Assembly: GCA_964541075.1 (NCBI GenBank)
Contig: CAZIPZ010000051.1
Coordinates: 1 to 20,858 of the forward strand
Length of the DNA: 20,858 bases
From: CAZIPZ01 sp964541075
GTDB lineage: Bacteria; Acidobacteriota; Terriglobia; 20CM-2-55-15
Direction: 5' to 3'
Of this stretch, positions 6,641 through 13,196 are shown piece by piece. Both the position numbers and the translations under genes were made by a program. The first letter of the stretch is position 1, and the number at the start of each line of letters is the position of its first letter. The notes beneath the pieces are model-generated. The model did no database searches and was not told where the DNA came from. It saw nothing but the letters and a program-made list of their open reading frames with translations.

Positions 6641-8113
6641 TTATCGTAGAGCGAGTCCTGGGCGCTCTGGAGTGGGCACACCACTGTTAATGACCATCAC
6701 ACCATTAACAAAAACGTACTTTATCCCGTCGGGGGCCTTGAAAGGCTCATTCAATGTGAAATTGTCGCGAACGGTTGTGGGATCGAACACAACAATGTCG
6801 GCGGGCGCATCTTTTTTGAGGACGCCGCGTTCCTTCAAACCGAGGCGTAATGCCGGCAGTCCCGTCATTTTCCGGACAGCACGCTCGAGAGTCATCACTT
6901 TGTCGTCCCGGACGAATTTGCCCAAAACGCGGGGGAAGGTTCCAGCGCTGCGCGGATGTTTAATCTCCAGTCCTCCGTCGCTTGCTATCATGACCCACGG
7001 ATGCTGATACAGAGCCCGAAGCTCCTTTTCGGTAGTCGTCGCACACATAACGCTCGCGCCGCCTTCTCGCGCCATCTCTGCTAACAAATCAAACGGCGTG
7101 ATGTTCCGCATTCGAGCGATCTCGTCGAGGGTCTTGAGTTCGTACGTTGGATCTTTTGCATAGCTTCTGATGATGACATTCTGGGATCCGCCTGCGGCGG
7201 CGATTGCCTTATTTATCGCTTCCGCGTCCTCGTACTTCCGATTTGGCGCAAAGGAAGAGATATCTCCTGTCCATTCGGCATACGGATCCACGTCGGTTGC
7301 GATGTCCACTCCCTGCGTCCGCGCCTTGTCGAGTTCAGCAAGAATCTGACCTGATCTTTCAACGGGGCTGAGGGAGCTGAACTTGACGTGCGACACGTGA
7401 ATCGGGAGCTTGGCTGTCTTACCAATCTGGATGGCCTCCCGCAGGGAAACCATGAAGCCATCGCCTTCGTTGCGTAAATGAATAACACACGTTCCGCCAT
7501 ATTTTGCAGCGACCTTGGCAAGGGCAATCACCTCGGCGGCTGTGCTGTAGTAGGTCGAATCAACCGATAAATTCGTAGCCAGTCCAAACGCTCCTTCCCT
7601 CATCCCATTTGCCACTAGCTCGGCCATGAGTTCAACCTCGGAAGGCGTCGCGGGCCGCTTGTAGTCCGACCCCATGATCTGTCTTCGAACGGTGTCATGA
7701 CCCACAAACGTCAGAACATTCATCGCCGGTGGATCCGCGTCAAATGGGCTCACGAAGGCTTCGACAAGGTAAGGTCCAGCGCCGTCCGCGCCTAATACGG
7801 CAGTGGTAATCCCTTGTTGCACTTGTGAAGCTGCTGCTCGATCCTTCGCCAGAGCGGTTGAGGAATGACTGTCCAGATCGATGAAACCGGGACTGACGAT
7901 CATCCCCTGCACATCGACAACGAGTTCATTCGCTGAGGCTTTGAACGGCCCGATTTCGGCAATCTTGCCGTCGCGAATGCGAATATTTCCTTGAAACCGC
8001 GCTTTCAACGTCCCGTCGATAATGGTGCCGTTCATGAGGACGACGTCCTGCGCCGAGGCCGTCGCGGCCGAAAGCATCAACAAGATTCCTAAAATTCCCC
8101 AACTAAGTTTCAT
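6641..8113 (-). CDS. Secreted amidohydrolase of the D-aminoacylase (N-acyl-D-amino-acid deacylase) family, altered metal motif
   Basis: The 490-residue protein has a signal peptide (residues 1-21, ending ATASA-Q), so it is probably periplasmic. It then shows the amidohydrolase plan: a small beta domain (V-V-L-M-N-G-T-I-I-D-G), the strand-1 motif P-G-F-I-D at 75-79, V-I-H-L-R-N-E-G and H-V-S-H-V-K in the barrel, S-D-G-G near 390, and the C-terminal P-A-D-I-V-V-F-D with Y-V-F-V-N-G. The family hydrolyses N-acyl-D-amino acids or related D-peptides. Two usual metal positions differ. The strand-1 H-x-H is D-S-H (Asp81, His83), with codon GAC in place of CAC. The N-C-G cysteine position is A-D-G (Asp110). 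The second change is seen in relatives, but the first is unusual. Activity or substrate may therefore differ. Confidence 0.83.
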   Translation of the reverse strand: MKLSWGILGILLMLSAATASAQDVVLMNGTIIDGTLKARFQGNIRIRDGKIAEIGPFKASANELVVDVQGMIVSPGFIDLDSHSSTALAKDRAAASQVQQGITTAVLGADGAGPYLVEAFVSPFDADPPAMNVLTFVGHDTVRRQIMGSDYKRPATPSEVELMAELVANGMREGAFGLATNLSVDSTYYSTAAEVIALAKVAAKYGGTCVIHLRNEGDGFMVSLREAIQIGKTAKLPIHVSHVKFSSLSPVERSGQILAELDKARTQGVDIATDVDPYAEWTGDISSFAPNRKYEDAEAINKAIAAAGGSQNVIIRSYAKDPTYELKTLDEIARMRNITPFDLLAEMAREGGASVMCATTTEKELRALYQHPWVMIASDGGLEIKHPRSAGTFPRVLGKFVRDDKVMTLERAVRKMTGLPALRLGLKERGVLKKDAPADIVVFDPTTVRDNFTLNEPFKAPDGIKYVFVNGVMVINSGVPTPERPGLALR

Positions 8114-8274
8114 ACGATGGCGTCACCACTCTCCTGGGCAGAAACTCGATTATGTCGACAGCGGAACGGTCCCGCAACAAGATCAAGTTGACGTATTATT
8201 TCAGGGGTCGCTCGGCGAACTGTTGCTTCTGTTGTCGCAGTCCTGTACGCAAACAAATACCATCAAGCATATTC

Positions 8275-9039
8275 ATGGGCGAAACGACCAAGTACGTGCG
8301 TTATTCAGTTGCCGGAAATGTGAGCTACGGAATTCTTGAAGGAGACATCATTCGTGAACTTCGGGGCGACATCTTTGGCGGCGGGCAGTTTAGCGAAACT
8401 GCCCGCCGCCTGACCGACGTGAAATTGCTGGCGCCGTGCACACCCTCAAAAGTGATTGGCATTGGATTGAATTACAAAAGTCACGTCGGTGATCGGCCGT
8501 ATCCCGCGGAGCCCGGGGTCTTCCTGAAACCACCGACTTCCATTATCGGCCCTGAAGAAGACATTGTTTTTCCTCCAGGCGCGACCAATGTGCATTACGA
8601 AGGAGAGCTAGTAGTCGTCATTGGAAGAAAGGCAAGAAAGATTTCGAGTGTTGACGCGCCAGACCACATCTTTGGGGTGACTGCCGGAAATGATGTGAGC
8701 GAGCGTATCTGGCAGGGCACAGATCTTCAGTGGTTTCGTGCGAAAGGCTCGGACACCTTCGGTCCGCTCGGCCCGGCGATAGTTCAGGGGCTAGATTACC
8801 GAAACCTCTTGGTCCAGAGCCGTCTGAACGGCGAATTGCGTCAATCCCAAAGCACAAAGGATCTCATTTTTAGTGTGGACGCCCTCGTCAGCTACGTGAG
8901 TGAGTTTGTAACATTGCTGCCCGGCGACATTATTTTTACCGGAACACCCGGCCAGACGAGAGCGATGAAGGCTGGCGACGTTATTGAGGTGGAGGTTGAA
9001 GGCGTTGGTGTGCTTCGAAATCGAATCGCGACTGTATAA
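8275..9039 (+). CDS. Fumarylacetoacetate hydrolase (FAH) family protein
   Basis: FAH-family enzymes cleave or isomerise C-C bonds in 2,4-diketo acids and are metal-dependent. From the ATG at 8275 the product is 254 residues. It shows I-G-L-N-Y-K-S-H, the metal ligands in H-Y-E-G-E-L (Glu109, Glu111) and G-N-D-V-S-E-R (Asp140), then R-A-K-G-S-D-T-F-G-P-L-G-P and L-L-P-G-D-I-I-F-T-G-T-P-G. This matches the 2-hydroxyhepta-2,4-diene-1,7-dioate isomerase / acylpyruvase type. The frame stays open back to ATG 8152, but those 41 extra residues are basic, Cys-rich and unlike the family, so I chose 8275. No obvious ribosome-binding site precedes 8275. Transketolase follows after 45 bases. The substrate is unknown. 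Confidence 0.85.
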   Translation: MGETTKYVRYSVAGNVSYGILEGDIIRELRGDIFGGGQFSETARRLTDVKLLAPCTPSKVIGIGLNYKSHVGDRPYPAEPGVFLKPPTSIIGPEEDIVFPPGATNVHYEGELVVVIGRKARKISSVDAPDHIFGVTAGNDVSERIWQGTDLQWFRAKGSDTFGPLGPAIVQGLDYRNLLVQSRLNGELRQSQSTKDLIFSVDALVSYVSEFVTLLPGDIIFTGTPGQTRAMKAGDVIEVEVEGVGVLRNRIATV

Positions 9040-9084
9040 TCGTCGGCCGGTTTGGATTAACCTGGGAGGAAAGAACACGAATTC

Positions 9085-10920
9085 ATGTCCACACCTATAA
9101 AAGCCCTTGAAGAAAAAGGAAGACGACTCCGCATTCATTCGCTTCAATCGACGAGCGAGGCAGGTTCAGGACATCCCTCTTCATGCCTTTCAGCAGCAGA
9201 TCTCATGGCAGTGATTTTCTTCCATGAAATGCGCTTCGATCGTAGGGATCCACATCATCCAGCAAACGATCGGTTCGTCTTGTCCAAGGGCCACGCAGCC
9301 CCGCTGCTGTGGGCCGCCTACGCCGAAGCGGGCATCATTGACGAGAAGGACCTTCTCTCTCTGAGGAGGATCGACAGTGACCTTGAAGGGCATCCTACGC
9401 CGAGAGAGCCATGGGTGGATGTCGCGACGGGCTCGCTCGGACAAGGCTTGTCCGTAGGTCTCGGAAACGCTTTGTCTACCCGCGTCGATGGGGTCGAATT
9501 CAACACTTACGTCCTTCTGGGTGACGGAGAATGCGCGGAAGGCTCAGTATGGGAAGCTGCGGCGCTCGCTGGTTACTACCGAACTTCAAACCTATACGCG
9601 GTGATAGATGTCAACGCAATGGGACAGAGTCAGCACACAATGGATGGGTTTGAGGCAGGACGTTTTGCAGAGAGGTTTCGTGCATTTGGCTGGTATTCGG
9701 TAATCGTCGACGGCCACAACTATGAGGAGATTCTTAATGGCTTCGAAGAATGCCGTCGTGAAGCGGGTGTGAAACCACGGGTCCTTGTGGCGAAGACTCT
9801 GAAAGGCAAGGGACTCTCAATGATGGAAAACCGTGAGGGTTGGCACGGCAAACCTGTGCCTAAGGAGGAACTGACGAAGGTTCTTCCTGAACTTTCCCTG
9901 CCGTTCGGGCCGAACGAATTCCAGCCCAATCCAAGGCCCCGACCCCCAAAGGGAGCAACGGGCCCCGCAAGAATTGAACTAACGGTCAATCGCAAATTAG
10001 GGGATTCGGTTGCAACACGCGAAGCTTACGGCGATGCATTGGTGAAGGTCGCCGAGCAGGATCCGAGGGTCGTCGGACTGGACGGTGACACCAAGAACTC
10101 CACATTTTCTGAAAAGCTTTATAAAGCACATCCCGAAAGATTCTTCGAGATGTTCATTGCGGAGCAAAACATGGTGGGAACCGCCATGGGATTGGCTTCC
10201 CGCGAAAAGATCCCTTTTGTTTCCACGTTTGCGGCATTTTTGACTCGGGCATTCGATCAGATTCGTATGGCAGGAGTATCGCAATCGAACGTGAAATTCT
10301 GCGGATCTCACTGCGGTGTATCGATCGGCGAGGACGGCCCTTCACAAATGGGCCTCGAGGACATCGCCATGTTTCGAGCCGTTCCAGAGTCGGTAATCTT
10401 ATATCCATCCGACGCGGTCTCCACAGAACGGATGTTGGCGGAGGCAGCACAGCATAAGGGCATTTGTTACATCCGAACATCGCGACCCAAAACACCAGTT
10501 ATCTATGCCAACGACGAACAGTTCCCCATTGGTGGATCCAAAGTCTTGCGTAAATCCGCCAACGATCGTGCGACCGTAATCGGAGCGGGGATCACGCTGC
10601 ACGAAGCGCTGAAAGCTGCGAAGAAGCTTGAATCCGAAGGTATCGCCATCCGCGTCATTGACGCATTCTCGGTGAAACCCCTCGACGCCGCCACTATTCT
10701 CACGGCAGCCAAAGAAACCGGCGGACGGGTAGTCGTCGTGGAAGATCACTATGCCGATGGAGGACTCGGCGACGCTGTGATTAGTGTGCTTGGCAACCAA
10801 GCCCTCGTCACAAAGCTTGCCATCCGCGCGATTCCACGATCAGGCCCACCCGAAGTGCTGATCGAGAAGTACGGAATCAGCAGCAGCCACATCGTGGAGG
10901 CCGTAAAGAAATTTGGTTAG
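9085..10920 (+). CDS. tkt: Transketolase, short (animal-like) full-length form
   Basis: Transketolase transfers two-carbon units between sugar phosphates in the non-oxidative pentose phosphate pathway. All three domains are in one 611-residue chain. The first is the ThDP/Mg binding domain, with S-G-H-P near residue 28, K-G-H-A near 68, G-S-L-G-Q-G-L near 117, and G-D-G-E...D-V-N at about 146-177. The pyrimidine-binding domain starts near residue 310, with A-E-Q-N-M-V-G carrying the catalytic Glu. The C-terminal domain ends in V-V-E-D-H-Y-A-D-G-G-L-G. It is about 50 residues shorter than E. coli TktA and resembles the shorter animal/archaeal-type lineage. A GGGAGGAAAG ribosome-binding site is at 9064-9073, 11 bases before the ATG. 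It is followed 13 bases later by an unknown gene. Confidence 0.93.
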   Translation: MSTPIKALEEKGRRLRIHSLQSTSEAGSGHPSSCLSAADLMAVIFFHEMRFDRRDPHHPANDRFVLSKGHAAPLLWAAYAEAGIIDEKDLLSLRRIDSDLEGHPTPREPWVDVATGSLGQGLSVGLGNALSTRVDGVEFNTYVLLGDGECAEGSVWEAAALAGYYRTSNLYAVIDVNAMGQSQHTMDGFEAGRFAERFRAFGWYSVIVDGHNYEEILNGFEECRREAGVKPRVLVAKTLKGKGLSMMENREGWHGKPVPKEELTKVLPELSLPFGPNEFQPNPRPRPPKGATGPARIELTVNRKLGDSVATREAYGDALVKVAEQDPRVVGLDGDTKNSTFSEKLYKAHPERFFEMFIAEQNMVGTAMGLASREKIPFVSTFAAFLTRAFDQIRMAGVSQSNVKFCGSHCGVSIGEDGPSQMGLEDIAMFRAVPESVILYPSDAVSTERMLAEAAQHKGICYIRTSRPKTPVIYANDEQFPIGGSKVLRKSANDRATVIGAGITLHEALKAAKKLESEGIAIRVIDAFSVKPLDAATILTAAKETGGRVVVVEDHYADGGLGDAVISVLGNQALVTKLAIRAIPRSGPPEVLIEKYGISSSHIVEAVKKFG

Positions 10921-10933
10921 GAAGTGAGGGACT

Positions 10934-11401
10934 ATGGCACAAACCAACAAAAAGGAACTCGGTTCGGAGGTTCGAATGGTTGTTGAAGTCGACGGGAATG
11001 CCGTCGGCTTTCTGAATCTGGACATTGATCGCCTCTGGCCCCTTATCAATCACAGAAAGCATGACAGAGTTCCGGTCGAATGGATGGATCCGGCCAAATT
11101 TGATGCCATGATCCGCGCTGCGGTCGTGAAACGATTAATGTCTCGCCTCGAAAAACATCTCTACGAGGCTCTGGGAGGCGAAATCGTAAAAGCCGAACTC
11201 GACGTCGAATCCTTCACTCTAAAGACTGAGGCCGCCGCACAAGCTTTCGGACGAACGAAGGCCGATATCGAAAAACTTGTCGCTGCAAGTGAAGCTACTC
11301 CAATGGACTTCTATTCTTTCTTTTGGGACTACCTGCTGGATGACAAGGAAACTACCGACCTGAAGAAGCTGTGGAAGGCGCGACGTACTCCGCCTCGATA
11401 A
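10934..11401 (+). CDS. Conserved-looking hypothetical protein, 155 aa
   Basis: I do not recognise this protein. It begins 13 bases after transketolase, with a GTGAGGGA ribosome-binding stretch directly upstream, so it is likely cotranscribed. There is no signal peptide or membrane segment. The first 35 residues are a beta-hairpin-like stretch (V-R-M-V-V-E-V-D-G-N-A-V-G-F-L-N-L-D-I-D). The rest is mostly helical and charged, with aromatic clusters late (M-D-F-Y-S-F-F-W-D-Y-L-L-D). It ends with a basic tail (L-W-K-A-R-R-T-P-P-R). The last 50 bases overlap the 3' end of queF on the other strand. Confidence 0.68.
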   Translation: MAQTNKKELGSEVRMVVEVDGNAVGFLNLDIDRLWPLINHRKHDRVPVEWMDPAKFDAMIRAAVVKRLMSRLEKHLYEALGGEIVKAELDVESFTLKTEAAAQAFGRTKADIEKLVAASEATPMDFYSFFWDYLLDDKETTDLKKLWKARRTPPR

Positions 11402-11756
11402 CAGACCGCATTCCGCCGCGTGTGTTGAATTCGCCAATGACTTTGGCGGCGGAAGGCTGACATGCTTTCACGATATCTCGAAGAACCCGGTTGACTACAT
11501 TCTCATAGAAAATTCCGAGGTTCCGGTATGTCTGAAAATAGAGCTTCAACGATTTGAGTTCGAGGCAAAGCTTGTCCGGCCGATAACGAATCGTTATGGA
11601 GCCGAAATCGGGAAGGGCGGTCTTAGGACACATTGAAGTAAATTCCGGAATAACGATCGTAATGTCGTAACCCGGAAACTGGTTCGGCCAGCACTCGATT
11701 TCGGGCAATTCCGCGTTAATGCCAGATCTCGCATGATCTTCGGTATATCCAGCCAT
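11352..11756 (-). CDS. queF: NADPH-dependent 7-cyano-7-deazaguanine reductase QueF, short type
   Basis: QueF reduces the nitrile preQ0 to the amine preQ1 in queuosine tRNA modification. The 134-residue protein is the unimodular (short) form. It has F-T-S-M-C-P-K-T-A-L-P-D-F-G carrying the nucleophilic Cys that forms the thioimide with preQ0, and the QueF motif in variant form, E-L-K-S-L-K-L-Y (usually ESKSLKLY). It also has Y-R-N-L-G-I-F-Y-E-N-V-V-N with the substrate-binding Glu. The N-terminal start ATG at 11756-11754 fits family length. No other queuosine genes are in the window. Upstream (11757-12022, minus strand) is a strong terminator and a predicted multi-helix RNA, which might be a control element. 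The 3' end overlaps the unknown gene by 50 bases. Confidence 0.92.
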   Translation of the reverse strand: MAGYTEDHARSGINAELPEIECWPNQFPGYDITIVIPEFTSMCPKTALPDFGSITIRYRPDKLCLELKSLKLYFQTYRNLGIFYENVVNRVLRDIVKACQPSAAKVIGEFNTRGGMRSVIEAEYVAPSTASSGR

Positions 11757-11840
11757 CTGGGAAATATAGCACAGCCGTTAAGGCATTGAGGGAGGGCCTT
11801 CCATAGGCACGAGGAGAAACTTAAATGGATTGCAAAATGG

Positions 11841-11876
11841 AAAAAGCCCTCAGAGCCTCTTGCGCCTGAGGGCTTT
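11841..11876 (-). terminator. Terminator hairpin between the structured RNA and queF
   Basis: GCCCTCAG (11846-11853) pairs with CTGAGGGC (11866-11873), extended by A-T pairs on both sides, with a 12-base loop. On the minus strand it is followed by five T (11845-11841), a good intrinsic terminator. On the plus strand it is followed by TTTGTTT, so it could work weakly both ways. It lies about 85 bases upstream of the queF start and only 1-2 bases after the closing helix of the structured RNA. Confidence 0.8.
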
Positions 11877-12022
11877 GTTTCCCTAGTCTCCTTCGCCGTC
11901 GCAACAATGTTTGGCGTCGCCACCTTCCTGGTTGCGGGGGTTCCACCCCTTACGCCGCATCCTGCTGCATGATGCGTCCGACTACCGTCCCTGGCTGGAG
12001 TAGCCTTTTGCTACTAGGAAAA
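11877..12022 (-). ncRNA. Candidate structured RNA (riboswitch-like leader or stand-alone small RNA)
   Basis: Reading the minus strand, the closing helix pairs TTTTCCTAGT (12022-12013) with ACTAGGGAAA (11887-11878), ten pairs including one U-G. Inside are GTAGC/GCTAC (12014-12000, competing slightly with the closing helix), CGCATC/GATGCG (11976-11956) and GGCGT/ACGCC (11956-11952 with 11917-11913). The last encloses two more hairpins: GGGGT/ACCCC (11949-11937) and CGCAACC/GGTGGCG (11936-11918, one mismatch). The U-G pair becomes an A-C mismatch on the plus strand, favouring the minus strand, as does the adjoining terminator. I could not match it to a known family: preQ1, cobalamin, TPP, FMN, c-di-GMP and SRP signatures were compared from memory. 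No convincing ORF occupies the segment. The pairing was done by hand. Confidence 0.5.
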
Positions 12023-12095
12023 TCACCTTTGAGACTCGCGAATTGTCATATTTGGTCGAGTTTTATGCAAGAGTTTTTTGAAAAATTTCAGGTCC

Positions 12096-12117
12096 ATTAG
12101 CGCACCGGTGCGCTAAT
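12096..12117. promoter_or_regulatory. Perfect 22-base palindrome, probable operator of the dsbA-VKOR pair
   Basis: ATTAGCGCACC is followed immediately by its exact reverse complement GGTGCGCTAAT, with no spacer. It directly abuts the ATG at 12118. A perfect 22-base palindrome placed where a ribosome-binding site would normally be suggests a binding site for a dimeric repressor. In RNA it would be a hairpin masking translation start. No T-run follows, so it is not a terminator. Confidence 0.6.
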
Positions 12118-12789
12118 ATGTGGGGCATGCGGAACTGGGGAAAACCTCTCGTTGTTATCGTTCTTGCAGTGGCCGTGGCGGCAGGAGCGGCCGTCTTTTT
12201 GAGCCGGGAACCAGCCCAGGTCACTCAGACTTCGGTGGCTGGATCGATCGCATCGAAATTAGACGGCGGCGAGAGACGCCACAGTCGAGGTCCCGAAAGT
12301 GCGAAAGTGACTCTGGTTGAATTCGGCGATTACCAATGTCCCACATGCGGGTTTTATCATCCAGTCGTCCTCGAGTTGTTGAAGAGGTATCCACAGGATC
12401 TCAGGCTGGAGTTCCGACATTTCCCGCTCATCGCAATCCATCAAAATGCAATGGCTGCGTCTGTAGCCGCCGAGGCTGCCGGCGAACAAGGACGATTCTG
12501 GGAAATGCACGACCTTCTCTTTGCGCACCAGGATCGCTGGGCCCAAAACCCCAATCCCGAAGCAGAATTCCTCTCGTACGCGAATCAGTTGGGGCTCGAT
12601 GCCAACGCATTCATGAAGGCAACGCGTTCGCCAGAAACCCAGCAAAGGGTGCTCAAGGATGTCGTCGAAGCTCGAGACGGCAGGCTGGATCGCGTTCCCA
12701 CCTTCTTCCTCCAAGGCAAACAGATTCCGATTCCGAAGAATTTTGAGGAGTTCACCTCTCTTATTGATTCCGAGCTTCGCGCAAAGTGA
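12118..12789 (+). CDS. Membrane-anchored DsbA-like thioredoxin-fold oxidoreductase
   Basis: This 223-residue protein has an N-terminal membrane anchor or uncleaved signal (about residues 9-27), a polar linker, and then a DsbA/Thioredoxin_4 domain from about residue 60. The active site is C-P-T-C (Cys74, Cys77) in F-G-D-Y-Q-C-P-T-C. The cis-proline loop is R-V-P-T-F-F (Pro194), and an inserted helical subdomain (A-A-E-A-A-G-E-Q-G-R-F-W-E-M-H) lies between. It should oxidise or isomerise disulfides in exported proteins. The 4-base overlap with a VKOR gene strongly suggests that VKOR reoxidises it. Neither ATG 12118 nor ATG 12127 has a normal ribosome-binding site, and the 22-base palindrome sits directly upstream. 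Confidence 0.88.
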   Translation: MWGMRNWGKPLVVIVLAVAVAAGAAVFLSREPAQVTQTSVAGSIASKLDGGERRHSRGPESAKVTLVEFGDYQCPTCGFYHPVVLELLKRYPQDLRLEFRHFPLIAIHQNAMAASVAAEAAGEQGRFWEMHDLLFAHQDRWAQNPNPEAEFLSYANQLGLDANAFMKATRSPETQQRVLKDVVEARDGRLDRVPTFFLQGKQIPIPKNFEEFTSLIDSELRAK

Positions 12790-13196
12790 AGCAGCGCGCG
12801 ATTGCGATCGCCGTGATCGCATTCCTTGGAATGGTGGACACGCTCTACTTGGCTTCAAAACGCTCCGAGCCAGTTCCCTGCCGTATCACTTCGGGATGTA
12901 ACGATGTACTCACCAGTCGCTATTCTGCAGTCGCTGGCATTCCACTTCCCTGGTTTGGCTTGGCTTTCTACCTGACAGTCTTCAGTTGCGCGATATTCGA
13001 GATGTTCGGAACGTCGACGCTAATGGGCAAGCTGTTATGGATTGCGGCTCCAGCGTTCGGGATTTCGCTGGTATTGACTGGCATACAGGCGTTCGTGCTT
13101 AAGGCCTACTGCGAATATTGCCTAGGTTCCGCCGCTCTGGTCACGACGATTTTTCTGCTTTCTCTGGGTCCATACTTGCGTAAACGCACGCAATAG
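12786..13196 (+). CDS. Vitamin K epoxide reductase (VKOR) family quinone-linked disulfide oxidase
   Basis: Bacterial VKOR replaces DsbB: it passes electrons from a DsbA-like partner to quinone. The 136-residue protein has four hydrophobic segments. It has the loop cysteines Cys32 and Cys38 in P-C-R-I-T-S-G-C-N-D-V-L, the family motif S-R-Y-S-x-x-x-G-I-P-L-P-W-F-G-L, and the quinone-side active site C-E-Y-C (109-112). Translation begins at GTG 12786, overlapping the dsbA-like stop by 4 bases (GTGA). The two proteins therefore form a matched pair. The last 56 bases overlap the 3' end of the E1 alpha gene on the opposite strand. Confidence 0.92.
   Translation: MKQRAIAIAVIAFLGMVDTLYLASKRSEPVPCRITSGCNDVLTSRYSAVAGIPLPWFGLAFYLTVFSCAIFEMFGTSTLMGKLLWIAAPAFGISLVLTGIQAFVLKAYCEYCLGSAALVTTIFLLSLGPYLRKRTQ

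Larger units (their letters stand above)
11757..12117. other. 361-base gene-free stretch between queF and dsbA
   Basis: This is the only gap in the window of more than 300 bases without a coding gene. From left to right it holds the queF leader (11757-11840), the terminator hairpin, the candidate structured RNA, an AT-rich segment (about 12023-12095) likely to contain promoters, and a perfect palindrome touching the dsbA-like start. A weak plus-strand promoter candidate is TTGTCA (12043-12048) with TATGCA (12064-12069), but the 15-base spacing is short. ORFs here have no family features. Confidence 0.7.

Noticed and set aside
8152..8274. N-terminal extension of the FAH-family gene to ATG 8152
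   Set aside because: The 41 added residues are basic, contain a C-C-F-C-C run and do not fit the family N-terminus. ATG 8275 gives the normal length.
11594..11923. Minus-strand frame of 109 codons overlapping queF and the terminator
   Set aside because: It overlaps queF in another frame and crosses a strong terminator hairpin. The protein has no recognisable features.
11877..12022. Cobalamin riboswitch or SRP RNA at the structured segment
   Set aside because: Fragments such as CCCCGCAACC and GGAAGG are reminiscent of these RNAs. The surrounding required motifs (GCCACTG box, or GGUC..GGAAGGAAGCAGCC) are absent.
12259..12858. 199-codon minus-strand frame opposite the dsbA-like gene
   Set aside because: It is the antisense shadow of a gene with clear active-site motifs and a coupled partner.
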